This document shows positions 1-8,837 of a stretch of 64,000 nucleotides of DNA, in pieces. A program made the position numbers and the translations under genes. Positions within the stretch are counted from its first letter, which is position 1. Every line of letters begins with the position of its first letter. The stretch spans positions 152,481 through 216,480 of the forward strand of contig JAEEVN010000001.1 of NCBI GenBank assembly GCA_016290885.1, given 5' to 3'. The notes beneath the pieces are model-generated. The model worked only from the letters and a program-made list of their open reading frames with translations. It searched no databases and was not told the DNA's origin. The DNA is from Caryophanales bacterium (GTDB lineage: Bacteria > Bacillota_I > Bacilli_A > RF39 > UBA660).

Positions 1-27
1 AAATAATGACTTTTTTAGTCATTATTT
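1..27 (-). terminator. Terminator-like hairpin at the end of the 608-aa surface protein gene
   Basis: A 10-bp inverted repeat (positions 1-10 against 18-27, AAATAATGAC/GTCATTATTT) surrounds an A/T loop. The stop codon of the minus-strand gene lies inside the right arm. The T-tail would fall outside the window, so termination is inferred. Confidence 0.5.
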
Positions 28-1848
28 TATTATATAAAGTTCATAAGTTTTTCCTGTCTTAGTTATTAAAAATGCTTTGTTGCTTTCTTTATCAAAATTA
101 ACACTTTTTACTGTGGAATTTTTTAATTTTTTTATAGTTTTTCCCTTATAATTTAATACTCTAATATTTTCATCATTTTTATTAGTAATAACAATCATTC
201 CTTTATTTGGAGCGATTATAGCACTATTTTCATCACTAAGGCTATCTCCGTCATTAAGTTTAAAAGTGTTTTCAGAATTATCAATTAAGTTATAAACTGT
301 TACTTTCTTATTAGCTTGGTTCAAGATATATTTATCTCCTGCTATAACGCTTGATTCTGCTATTGGAATTTCTTTAAATTTCTTACCATCTTTATCAAAT
401 AAATACATTTTTTCATCATCAAAATATCTATATAATTTATAATCTGATGATTTATCTAAAAGTGCTAATGTATTATCATCATTAAGCGGTTTCTTTTCTT
501 TAGTAGAATAAAGGATAACACTAGATTCACTACCTTTATCATCCACTAATACTTTTTGATCTGGAACTACTATATTATTTATAGATTTTAATAGTAAATT
601 GCCTTCATCATCGTATAAAGCATATGTCTTATCTTTATAAGTAATTACTTTATATCCATTTTTATATTCTCTATAATTTCTTATTTCTTTTTCACTACCA
701 ATTACTTTGAACATAATTTTATTTTCAAAAGGATCATAAACTAGGATTGTTTCCTCATCACAATATGTTCTTGAGCACCCTACTTCTAAACGTGCTGTTT
801 CTAAGTTTTTATATAAATTATATATATTCACTTCTTTTGAAGATGCATCTTTAAATTTAAATATTTCTTCGTATTTGCCTGTTTTTAATTCATATGTTCC
901 TAAAGAGTTTTCGCTTATATTTCTTACTAAAATGCCCTTTTGGTCTGCACTTAAAATACTATCTTCTACTATCTCATAACCTTCTTTAATTTTTTCAGTT
1001 ATTTTAGATTTTGAAGATATTTCTTCCTTCTCTTTACCATTAGCATCTAACACATATTTTTTAATTTCATTATTACTTTTTCTAGTAACTAATAATCTAT
1101 TATCAGACATAATAACATATGCATAAAAAGAGTCTCCTACTATTTTATTATCTTTGACATCAAAATAATAATATGTATCTGCTTTATCCCTAACAATTAA
1201 ATATAGTGTCTTATTATCTTCTTTTACATCTTCTACTATTTCATAATCATCAAGTATTCTATTACTATTTTCATCTATTATATTTAATCCATCATTAACA
1301 AAAGTAATTATCTTTTTATCATTATAGAAAGTTAATTCTTTAACATCTTTAAAAAGTTCATTACCCTTGTAATCATATATAGTGTATAATTCATCTGTTT
1401 TACTATAGAAATACTTATCTGTAATTGTATATAAAGTTTTTTCTTCTTCTCTTAAAACTTCTTTACCTCTAGAATTAACAACACTATATCCATGAGTATA
1501 ATCTTTGTCATCTTTTAATGCTAAAATTGCATATTTTGAAGTTGCATTAACAGGGACTTTTTTTAGTTTGTCTACCGAGTAATCCACAGTATATTTAACT
1601 ACAGTTTTACCATTTGTATTTATTATTTTTACTGTGGTTTTACCTGCTTCTTCCCCCTTATATGCAACTACGTATTTACATTCAGTATTAATACATTCAA
1701 TCTTATAATATTTTGCCCATAGAACCTTGGATACTCTAGTTATAAGATCCTTTTCTGTTTTACTAAAAACACACAATATTATTAGTGCTGCAATAGCCAC
1801 TAATGCAAAGCAAATTTGTACAACCCCATTTTTCAATATCTTCTTCAT
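22..1848 (-). CDS. Membrane-anchored surface protein with WG/propeller-like repeats (paralog 1)
   Basis: A 608-aa protein with a short positive N-terminus, one membrane segment at about residues 11-27 and a long predicted extracellular part. The ectodomain is built from short beta-type repeats resembling WG repeats (for example YALYDDEGNLLLKS and MYLFDKDGKKFKEI). Two CX4C pairs (ECINTEC near the start, GCSRTYC mid-protein) are also present in the neighbour at 1857-3767, so the two arose by tandem duplication. The start is supported by AGGTG upstream. Eight bases separate it from its upstream paralog, so they are probably co-transcribed. Function unknown; a surface-exposed propeller or binding protein is inference. 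Confidence 0.75.
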   Translation of the reverse strand: MKKILKNGVVQICFALVAIAALIILCVFSKTEKDLITRVSKVLWAKYYKIECINTECKYVVAYKGEEAGKTTVKIINTNGKTVVKYTVDYSVDKLKKVPVNATSKYAILALKDDKDYTHGYSVVNSRGKEVLREEEKTLYTITDKYFYSKTDELYTIYDYKGNELFKDVKELTFYNDKKIITFVNDGLNIIDENSNRILDDYEIVEDVKEDNKTLYLIVRDKADTYYYFDVKDNKIVGDSFYAYVIMSDNRLLVTRKSNNEIKKYVLDANGKEKEEISSKSKITEKIKEGYEIVEDSILSADQKGILVRNISENSLGTYELKTGKYEEIFKFKDASSKEVNIYNLYKNLETARLEVGCSRTYCDEETILVYDPFENKIMFKVIGSEKEIRNYREYKNGYKVITYKDKTYALYDDEGNLLLKSINNIVVPDQKVLVDDKGSESSVILYSTKEKKPLNDDNTLALLDKSSDYKLYRYFDDEKMYLFDKDGKKFKEIPIAESSVIAGDKYILNQANKKVTVYNLIDNSENTFKLNDGDSLSDENSAIIAPNKGMIVITNKNDENIRVLNYKGKTIKKLKNSTVKSVNFDKESNKAFLITKTGKTYELYIIK

Positions 1849-1856
1849 ACTTTCAC

Positions 1857-3767
1857 CTACTTTGCAATATATAATCCATAAGAATTATTATTACCATTTA
1901 TTTTTTTAGTAATTATAATTACACTATTTGTTTTCTTGTTATATTTAACACTATTAATAGTTGCATTTTTAATTCTTTTAACAGCTCTACCATTAGCATT
2001 AACAACTTTAATATAGTTATTAACAGTATTATTTATATATACTGAATTCTTATATGGAGCAATATTTTCTCCACTATTATCATTAATCTTTTCATTTTTC
2101 TTTAATTTATAGTTCTTAACTCTGTTATCCACAGGATTAATAATATTTAGTTTATCTTTTCCTAGATATATTATTGAATCTTCTCCATAAATAAATGAAA
2201 CTTTATTTCCTTCAATTTTCTTTATAATCTTCCCTTTTGAATTAACCAAATATGTATTTTTATTATCATTATATTTATATATATATGTAGATCCTACTGC
2301 TAATTTAGAAGCTAAATTGTCTTCTTTATTTATAGTTTTGTTTTGTTTACTACTAAATAATAGTAATGATGAACTATATGCTTCCTTACCAAATAATACT
2401 TCTTTATCTACTATAACTATTTGCTTATCTGATTTAAATAATTCTTTATTATTCTTGTCATAAACAACATATTTTTCTTTATAATTTTCTTCAGAATCTA
2501 TAGAATATTTAATTACTTTATAATTACCTGAATAACCAGTATAACTTTGAATACTGTTTTCATTTTCTGTTCTATATAATTCATTATTATTTAATACATC
2601 ATAAATAATCATTGTAGGTTTTTTACAATAATTACTTCTACAGTTAATTTGTACATATAATTCATTATCATTAGATTCAAGTATAGATATAGTTGCTGCA
2701 CCGGATTCTTTATTATATTTTAACAGTCTACTATATTTTTTATTTGATAAATTATATACTCCTAATGAATTATCTTTTTTACTATTAACTAATACTACTT
2801 TTTGATTTTTATTTCTTATACTATTACTATAAATAGAATATTCACTGGCATCTATATTTGTTTTTATTGAATTTACTAAATCATTTTGGTTCTCTGAGAT
2901 TAAATCCTCTAATACACCTTTTGATGTTAAAGTATATTTTTTTACAAAACCATTGTCATTTTTAGTTACAATTAATTCTCCAGCATTAATACCTTTGTTG
3001 TAACCACTAAATGATTCTTCCCCTACTTTATTCTTTTTATAATTATAGAAATAGTATGCATTTTTATTGGCATCTTCTACTACAAAGAATAATGGATTTC
3101 CTTTTTCATCATCTACTTCTGTAGCAATGCTATATCCACTTAATAAAGTTTTACCTTTTGAATCAAGTATTAAAGTTTCATTATCACTATCAATAGAAAC
3201 AATGCTATTATTAGCATAAACTTTTATATTTGTAGCATCTTTAAAAATAGTTTTACCATCATTATCTATAATTTTATGAGTATTTTTTGTTTTTTCCGCA
3301 ACAAGATTATCTGTTAAAGAATATAAATAATTTTTAGAATTATATTTTGATTTTCCCTTAGTATTTGTTAATACGTATCCATTTGTTTTAGAAGTAACAT
3401 AATCTGTTTTTGAAAAAATAACATAGTTTTTAGTGGCAGCAGTAACATTCTTAGTATATGATGATTTATTATCATATTTATCATTAATCTTAGCTATTTT
3501 TTTACCATTAGAATTATAAATATAAATAGTGTGTTTTCCAAACTTATCGCCCTTATATGCAACAATATAATTGCAATCACTATCTAAGCATTCTACGCTA
3601 TAATAGTTTGGTTTTAATACTTTTTTTACCCTCTTTACTGTTGGTATATTTATTTTAAAGAATATAAAATAAATAAGTATTGCTATCACAATAATTGCTG
3701 CTAGTATTATGAATAATAATTTATGCCCTTTTATAAAATTAATTATCTTCCTAAGAATTTTTTTCAT
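1857..3767 (-). CDS. Membrane-anchored surface protein with WG/propeller-like repeats (paralog 2)
   Basis: A 636-aa protein with the same plan as the downstream 608-aa protein: N-terminal Lys/Arg-rich stretch, a hydrophobic segment at about 18-38, then a repetitive beta-rich ectodomain. The region after the membrane anchor aligns by eye with its paralog (YYSVECLDSDCNYIVAYKG against YYKIECINTECKYVVAYKG). Both CX4C pairs are kept (ECLDSDC, NCRSNYC), suggesting disulfides outside the membrane. It is first in a two-gene unit with its own extended -10 promoter at about 3796-3806. The ectodomain is rich in Asn, Lys and Ser. No catalytic motif was recognised. Confidence 0.75.
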   Translation of the reverse strand: MKKILRKIINFIKGHKLLFIILAAIIVIAILIYFIFFKINIPTVKRVKKVLKPNYYSVECLDSDCNYIVAYKGDKFGKHTIYIYNSNGKKIAKINDKYDNKSSYTKNVTAATKNYVIFSKTDYVTSKTNGYVLTNTKGKSKYNSKNYLYSLTDNLVAEKTKNTHKIIDNDGKTIFKDATNIKVYANNSIVSIDSDNETLILDSKGKTLLSGYSIATEVDDEKGNPLFFVVEDANKNAYYFYNYKKNKVGEESFSGYNKGINAGELIVTKNDNGFVKKYTLTSKGVLEDLISENQNDLVNSIKTNIDASEYSIYSNSIRNKNQKVVLVNSKKDNSLGVYNLSNKKYSRLLKYNKESGAATISILESNDNELYVQINCRSNYCKKPTMIIYDVLNNNELYRTENENSIQSYTGYSGNYKVIKYSIDSEENYKEKYVVYDKNNKELFKSDKQIVIVDKEVLFGKEAYSSSLLLFSSKQNKTINKEDNLASKLAVGSTYIYKYNDNKNTYLVNSKGKIIKKIEGNKVSFIYGEDSIIYLGKDKLNIINPVDNRVKNYKLKKNEKINDNSGENIAPYKNSVYINNTVNNYIKVVNANGRAVKRIKNATINSVKYNKKTNSVIIITKKINGNNNSYGLYIAK

Positions 3768-3795
3768 ATGCCACTCCTATTCTTTATACATAGAA

Positions 3796-3806
3796 ATTAT
3801 AACATA
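3796..3806 (-). promoter_or_regulatory. Extended -10 promoter for the surface-protein pair
   Basis: On the minus strand the sequence reads TATGTTATAAT, a consensus extended -10, directly after the T-tract of the preceding terminator (3809-3836). No good -35 is visible at 17 bp. It sits about 30 bases before the ATG at 3767. Confidence 0.6.
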
Positions 3807-3808
3807 AT

Positions 3809-3836
3809 AAAAAAAGCAATTCAATAGAATTGCTTT
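3809..3836 (-). terminator. Intrinsic terminator of the Cys-rich 193-aa gene
   Basis: A 10-bp stem (AAAGCAATTC/GAATTGCTTT) with a 4-base loop is followed on the minus strand by seven T residues. Confidence 0.85.
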
Positions 3837-4416
3837 ATTCTTTAATATTATAATTATTAGCTAATAATCTTTTCATAACAATTTCTTTTGGAGTCCAGAA
3901 ACTACACTCTAATATATATTTTTGATTATTATTAAAGAAATATTTAATTAATACATAATCATTTACTCTTTGTCTAATACCTTTATGTTTATATAAATAT
4001 TTACAAGTAAATAATTTACAAGCCATACATGTCTTCATAGTACATACACTATCAATTAAATATTTACATTTACCTCTATCTGAGTATTCACAGCATCCAT
4101 TTTTATGAGATGGATCTTCTTCCCTAAATTTAATACATACATCATCTTTAAATTCACAGTAGTTTTCATTAATAATTCTATCATCTAAATATTTACATAC
4201 TGTATCATATATATAATTATATCTTTCTTCTTTAGTTTTTAAATTAATTGCAGTCTCTATAGATTTAATATCTCTAAGTAGTATTTCATCTTTTATATCT
4301 TCTTTAATATTAAATTTTAATTTTAAATTCTTTTTATCACATTTATTTTTAATACTTTTAGTTTTTTTAATAATATTTTCTATATTAGAATTATCTATAT
4401 CAATTACATATTCCAT
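3835..4416 (-). CDS. Cysteine-rich conserved hypothetical protein
   Basis: A 193-aa soluble protein. Residues 1-65 are Lys/Ile-rich. From about residue 70 there are twelve cysteines in a patterned block (NGCCEYSDRGKC, SVCTMKTCMACKLFTC) that looks like metal or Fe-S coordination. The arrangement resembles a Cys-rich hypothetical family I associate with clostridia, but I can name no function. It has its own terminator, and TATAAT lies just upstream after the serS terminator T-tract, so it appears to be monocistronic. Function not recognised. Confidence 0.65.
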   Translation of the reverse strand: MEYVIDIDNSNIENIIKKTKSIKNKCDKKNLKLKFNIKEDIKDEILLRDIKSIETAINLKTKEERYNYIYDTVCKYLDDRIINENYCEFKDDVCIKFREEDPSHKNGCCEYSDRGKCKYLIDSVCTMKTCMACKLFTCKYLYKHKGIRQRVNDYVLIKYFFNNNQKYILECSFWTPKEIVMKRLLANNYNIKE

Positions 4417-4435
4417 ACTATCACCAATATAATTA

Positions 4436-4467
4436 TAAAAAAAAAGAAGATTAAAATCAATCTTCTT
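4436..4467 (-). terminator. Intrinsic terminator of the serS operon
   Basis: Stem AAGAAGATT/AATCTTCTT (4444-4452 with 4459-4467), followed on the minus strand by a run of nine T residues. Confidence 0.85.
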
Positions 4468-5755
4468 ATTTTTTATTTGGAACTATTTTATCTTTTCCAC
4501 CCATATAAGGTCTTAATACTTCTGGAATAGTAATTGTTCCATCTTCTTGTAAATTGTTTTCTAAAAGTGCAATTAATGCTCTTGTAGAAGCAAGTACTGT
4601 ATTATTTAAAGTATGTGGATAATAATTACCATTTTCTCCTTTTACTCTAATACCTAATCTTCTTGCTTGAGCATCTCCTAAAGTAGAACATGATCCTACT
4701 TCAAAATATGTTTTTTGTCTTGGAGACCATGCTTCAATATCACATGATTTAACTTTAAGATCTGCTAGATCTCCAGAACAGCATTCAAGTTGTCTTACTG
4801 GTATATTTAGATTTCTAAATATTTCTACAGTAAACTTCCACATTTTTTCATACCAATCCATTGAGTCTTCTGGTTCACATATAACTATCATTTCTTGTTT
4901 TTCAAATTGGTGAACTCTATATATTCCTCTTTCTTCAATACCATGAGCTCCTACTTCTTTTCTAAAACATGGTGAATAAGAAGTCATAGTTATTGGTAAT
5001 TCATCTTTCTTTAATATTTGATCTTTAAATTTAGATATCATTGGATGTTCAGAAGTACCTATTAAGTATAAGTCTTCTCCTTCTACTTTATAACACATAG
5101 CTTCTTTTTCTTCAAAAGACATAACACCTTCAACTGCTTCACTTCTAAGCATAAATGGTGGTATTACATAAATAAATCCTTTATTTATCATATAATCTCT
5201 ACCATATGCTATCATAGCACTAACTAATCTTGCAGCATCTCCCATTAAATAATAGAAACCATTACCTGTTACTCTACCAGCTGATTCTTTATCAAGACCA
5301 TTAAAACTCTCTAAGATATCTGCATTATATGGTATTTCATAACTAGGAACTACTGGATCACCAAATTTTTGTAATTCAACATTCTTAGAGTCATCTTCTC
5401 CAATAGGAACTGAATCATCAATTATATTTGGTATTACCATCATTCTCTTTCTAATTTCTGTATCTAAATATTCTTGTCTTTCTTCTAATTTAGGTAAATC
5501 TTCTTTGATAACATTAATTTCTTCTTTGATTTTTTCTGCTTCTTCTTTTTTACCATCTCTCATTAAGTTACCTATTTCTTTACTTAATGAATTAACTTTA
5601 TTTCTTTTTTCTTCAAGATCAACTTTTAGTTTTCTATTTTCTATATCCATTTCATATACTTCATCTACAAAAGGAAGTTTTTGATCTTGGAATTTCTTTT
5701 TAATATTTTCTTTTACTAATTCTCTATTTTCTCTTATTAATTTAATATCTATCAT
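4466..5755 (-). CDS. serS: Seryl-tRNA synthetase
   Basis: SerRS of 429 aa, normal bacterial length; it charges tRNA-Ser with serine in the cytoplasm. Residues 1-100 form the long charged coiled-coil arm that grips the tRNA variable arm. The class II core follows, with motif 2 (SPCFRKEVGAHG, then GIYRVHQFEKQE) and motif 3 near the C-terminus (NNTVLASTRALIALLEN). The ATG overlaps the stop of the DUF1653 gene by 4 bases, and GAGG precedes it. It is the last gene of a three-gene unit behind a serine-type T-box, so expression should rise when tRNA-Ser is uncharged. Confidence 0.97.
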   Translation of the reverse strand: MIDIKLIRENRELVKENIKKKFQDQKLPFVDEVYEMDIENRKLKVDLEEKRNKVNSLSKEIGNLMRDGKKEEAEKIKEEINVIKEDLPKLEERQEYLDTEIRKRMMVIPNIIDDSVPIGEDDSKNVELQKFGDPVVPSYEIPYNADILESFNGLDKESAGRVTGNGFYYLMGDAARLVSAMIAYGRDYMINKGFIYVIPPFMLRSEAVEGVMSFEEKEAMCYKVEGEDLYLIGTSEHPMISKFKDQILKKDELPITMTSYSPCFRKEVGAHGIEERGIYRVHQFEKQEMIVICEPEDSMDWYEKMWKFTVEIFRNLNIPVRQLECCSGDLADLKVKSCDIEAWSPRQKTYFEVGSCSTLGDAQARRLGIRVKGENGNYYPHTLNNTVLASTRALIALLENNLQEDGTITIPEVLRPYMGGKDKIVPNKK

Positions 5756-6012
5756 AAATTTTCCTCCTTTATTTCTTCGAATCTATATTCCTGATTAACA
5801 TCAGGATATTTTTCTTTATCTACTTTAGAATTAAACATATCATATGGTCTAACCCATACATCATTTTCATCATTTATATTTTCGTATACTACTACTTTTG
5901 CTTTATCCGGATTATTATCATCATATTTTTCTGAGTCATAACCTATTTTTACTACTTTATATATATGACCTTTAAAATGTTTATATATTCCTCCAATTTT
6001 AATTTCTCTCAT
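5752..6012 (-). CDS. DUF1653 family small protein
   Basis: An 86-aa protein with the DUF1653 pattern: GGIYKHFKGHIYKVV near the start, then a beta-rich body with VVVYENINDENDVWVRPYDMF. Proteins of this family are small, presumably single-domain folds of unknown role. It sits between the acetyltransferase and serS and overlaps both (14 bases upstream, 4 bases downstream), so it is translationally coupled and shares T-box control. Why a DUF1653 protein should be tied to serine charging is not known to me. Confidence 0.8.
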   Translation of the reverse strand: MREIKIGGIYKHFKGHIYKVVKIGYDSEKYDDNNPDKAKVVVYENINDENDVWVRPYDMFNSKVDKEKYPDVNQEYRFEEIKEENL

Positions 6013-6526
6013 TAATTATCTCCATAGAGATTTCATCATGATATTTTCCATCAAGGAAATATGATTCATGTCTTCTTCCATATTCTTTGAAACCTACTTT
6101 TTCATAAGCTTTAATTGCTCTTTCATTAAAACTAAATACATTTAAATCTATATTATGAAGCCCAAGAATATTAAAACCATACTCTACTAATAACTTCATA
6201 GCTTCAGTTCCATATCCTTTAGATCTATTATCTTCATCTCCGATAAATATACCTAAAGTAGCTTTTCTAGAGATAAGATTAACATCCATTAAACTTATAT
6301 TTCCTATTAAAGTATCATCATTTAATACAATTGAAAAATCATAATCCGAGGATTTCTTACTCTCAATATATTCTTTTTCTCCAGGTACTCTAACTACACT
6401 AGCAGTCATACCTAAATTATCAGATACTCCTCTACTATTTAACCAATTAACATATGTTTCAGCATCTTCAACATTCATTGGTGATAAGTATAATCTTTCT
6501 CCTATTATCTTTTTAAAATATTTCAT
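5999..6526 (-). CDS. GNAT family N-acetyltransferase (RimJ/RimL type)
   Basis: A 175-aa GNAT. The N-terminus (GERLYLSPMNVEDAETYVNWLNS) and the acetyl-CoA loop region (IFIGDEDNRSKGYGTEAMKLLVEYGF, Q/RxxGxG/A type) are characteristic, followed by LNVFSFNERAIKAYEKVGFKEYGR. The open frame extends upstream to 6577, but that part lies in the T-box terminator; AGGAGG 6 bases before the ATG at 6526 fixes the start. It is the first gene under the serine T-box. RimL relatives acetylate protein N-termini or aminoacyl-nucleotides; the substrate here is unknown. Confidence 0.88.
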   Translation of the reverse strand: MKYFKKIIGERLYLSPMNVEDAETYVNWLNSRGVSDNLGMTASVVRVPGEKEYIESKKSSDYDFSIVLNDDTLIGNISLMDVNLISRKATLGIFIGDEDNRSKGYGTEAMKLLVEYGFNILGLHNIDLNVFSFNERAIKAYEKVGFKEYGRRHESYFLDGKYHDEISMEIINERN

Positions 6527-6544
6527 ATTTCCTCCTTTAAAAGC

Positions 6545-6733
6545 AAAAAAAGATAGTACCAAGGAGTGCATAAGCACGGTACCATCCTTTATTTAACTTA
6601 ATTTAATAACGGTTTTACCCGGGTATTATTAATACCACTATTAGGTAGATTCATAAAAATATTATATCTATTTACACCATCCATAGACTCTCTATAATAA
6701 TTATTTTTACTACTAGTCCTAAATATTCGCTTT
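6545..6733 (-). promoter_or_regulatory. T-box leader, serine-type specifier
   Basis: Minus-strand leader with the T-box hallmarks in order: AGAGAG and GATGGTG of stem I, then GAA-TCT-ACCT, where TCT (6647-6649) is the specifier and codes for Ser. Next comes the antiterminator motif AAAGGATGGTACC (6578-6590), then a terminator hairpin (GATGGTACC against GGTACTATC, 6552-6586) with a seven-T tail (6545-6551). Uncharged tRNA-Ser should favour the antiterminator and open the GNAT-DUF1653-serS operon. The specifier agrees with serS downstream. Confidence 0.88.
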
Positions 6734-6739
6734 AAATCA

Positions 6740-6768
6740 ATTTTAGTACAAAACTAATTTATAGTCAA
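6740..6768 (-). promoter_or_regulatory. SigA-type promoter of the serS T-box operon
   Basis: Minus strand TTGACT (6763-6768), 17-bp spacer, TAAAAT (6740-6745). It starts just after the topA stop codon and places transcription start near 6733, at the 5' end of the T-box fold. Confidence 0.75.
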
Positions 6769-6770
6769 TA

Positions 6771-8801
6771 TTATTTCTCATAATCACAAGATGAACATTT
6801 TATTTTTCCGTCTTTTTCAACAAGCATACTATTACATTCAGGACATTTTTCTCCAATTGGTTTATCCCAGTATGCTTCTTTACATTTAGGGAAATTTGAA
6901 CATCCAAAGAATACTTTACCTTTTCTAGTAGTTCTTTCTACTATTGGGTTACCACATTTAATACATGTACATACTTCTGTAGCTGGTTTCTTCTCTTCTT
7001 TCTTAATATATTTACATTTTGGATAATTAGAACATGATACAAATTTACCATATTTACCTGTTCTAACAACTAGATCTCCTCCACATTCAGGACAAGTTTC
7101 TCCAGTTTTTTCTAATTCTTTCTTTTCCATATTATCAAATGCATTTTCTACCATAGGTTCAAACTCCTTATAAAATTTCTCTAATAATTTATTCCAAATT
7201 GTTTTACCATCTGCTATATCATCTAATTTAGATTCCATATCAGCAGTATATTTAACATTAATTATATTACTAAAGAATTCTTGTAATTTTTTATTTGTTT
7301 CTATACCAATTTCGGTTGGCATAAATTTCTTTTGTTCTAGTTTAACATATCCTCTTTCTACAATAGTAGATACTATAGTAGCATATGTACTAGGTCTACC
7401 TATACCAAGGTCTTCCATTTCTTTAATTAATTTAGCTTCTGTATATCTAGAAGGACCTTCAGTAAAGTGTTGTTTTAAATCAACTTCATCAGTAACAAGT
7501 ACATTACTCTTATAACTTGCTATATCAGGAAGTTCTTTATCTTCACTTGTTTCAAATTTTTCATATACTTTTAAATAACCATCAAATATAGTTACTGTAC
7601 CAGTAGATTTAAATTTATAATCATTATTATCAAGTATTAATGTAGTTACTTTTTGAGTAGCTGCTTTCATTAATGAAGCAAGTGCTCTATAGTAAATAAT
7701 ATTATATAATTTATATTCATCAACTGTAAGGTATGTTCTAATACTTTCTGGAGTTCTTAGAATGCTTGTTGGTCTAATAGCTTCGTGAGCATCTTGAACA
7801 TTTTCTGTTTTCTTAGTTACTTTAACTGAACCAAGATATTCTTTACCATAATTTTCTTCAATGTATTTATAAGCACTAGATATAAAATCATTAGAAAGTC
7901 TAATTGAATCAGTTCTCATGTAAGTAATTAAACCTACTGTTTCAGATCCTATATTAATACCTTCATATAATTTTTGAGCTACACTCATAGTTTTTTTAGA
8001 TGAGAAATTTAATTTATTAATTGCATCTTGTTGTAAACTACTTGTTATATATGGTGGTTTACTTTGTTTTAATTTTTCTTTTGCTTCAGTAGATTCTATT
8101 TTATAAGAATTAGATAATTTACTTCTAATACTTTTTGCTTCTGCTTCAGAAGTTACTTTAATATTATCATTTTTATATTTAAATAATTCTGAAGTAAAGT
8201 TTGGAAATAAAGCTGTTATTGTCCAATATTCTTCTGGAACAAACTTCTTTATTTCTTCTTCTCTATCACAAATTAATTTTAATGCAACACTTTGTACTCT
8301 ACCTGCAGATTTACCACCTGTTTTTGATTGCATTAATTTACTTAATCTAAAACCAATAATTCTATCAAGGATTCTTCTTGTTTCTTGGCTTCTAACCATT
8401 AAATCATCTATCTTTCTAGCATGATTAAATGATTCAGTTACAGCTCCTTTAGTAATTTCATTAAAAACTATTCTATCATAATCAGAATTTTCTAATTCTA
8501 AAGCATCTTTTAAATGCCAAGAAATTGCTTCTCCTTCACGGTCTGGGTCGGTTGCTAGATATACTTTATCTGCATTTTTAGCTTCTTTCTTTAAAGCATT
8601 AATATCTCTTTGTTTACCTTTAATAGTTATATAGCTAGGTTTAAAACCATCTTCTATATCTACACCAAGACCAAATTTACCAGAAGTGGCAAGATCTCTA
8701 ATATGACCTTTTGAAGATAATACTTTATAATCACTACCTAGATATTTTTCAATAGTTTTACTTTTTGCTGGTGATTCCACTATAACTAAATTCTTGCTCA
8801 T
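6771..8801 (-). CDS. topA: DNA topoisomerase I (type IA)
   Basis: A 676-aa protein that relaxes negative supercoils. The Toprim domain is at residues 1-113 (VIVESPAKSKTIEKYLG; acidic DPDRE around 85-89). The nucleophile is Tyr294 in GLITYMRTDS. GRPSTYATIVSTIVERGY marks the later core. The C-terminus carries three Cys4 zinc ribbons (from about residues 575, 615 and 650), as in Bacillota TopA. It ends the long hydrolase-rbgA-rnhB run, with 36 bases to rnhB. No clear terminator follows the stop before the serS promoter. Confidence 0.97.
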   Translation of the reverse strand: MSKNLVIVESPAKSKTIEKYLGSDYKVLSSKGHIRDLATSGKFGLGVDIEDGFKPSYITIKGKQRDINALKKEAKNADKVYLATDPDREGEAISWHLKDALELENSDYDRIVFNEITKGAVTESFNHARKIDDLMVRSQETRRILDRIIGFRLSKLMQSKTGGKSAGRVQSVALKLICDREEEIKKFVPEEYWTITALFPNFTSELFKYKNDNIKVTSEAEAKSIRSKLSNSYKIESTEAKEKLKQSKPPYITSSLQQDAINKLNFSSKKTMSVAQKLYEGINIGSETVGLITYMRTDSIRLSNDFISSAYKYIEENYGKEYLGSVKVTKKTENVQDAHEAIRPTSILRTPESIRTYLTVDEYKLYNIIYYRALASLMKAATQKVTTLILDNNDYKFKSTGTVTIFDGYLKVYEKFETSEDKELPDIASYKSNVLVTDEVDLKQHFTEGPSRYTEAKLIKEMEDLGIGRPSTYATIVSTIVERGYVKLEQKKFMPTEIGIETNKKLQEFFSNIINVKYTADMESKLDDIADGKTIWNKLLEKFYKEFEPMVENAFDNMEKKELEKTGETCPECGGDLVVRTGKYGKFVSCSNYPKCKYIKKEEKKPATEVCTCIKCGNPIVERTTRKGKVFFGCSNFPKCKEAYWDKPIGEKCPECNSMLVEKDGKIKCSSCDYEK

Positions 8802-8837
8802 AAAAATTCCTTTCTAAATATATTATTCTCGGTTTAT

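Noticed and set aside
6527-6577. The GNAT frame extends upstream to 6577 and could start there
   Set aside because: Those codons lie in the T-box terminator and antiterminator, and AGGAGG directly precedes the ATG at 6526.
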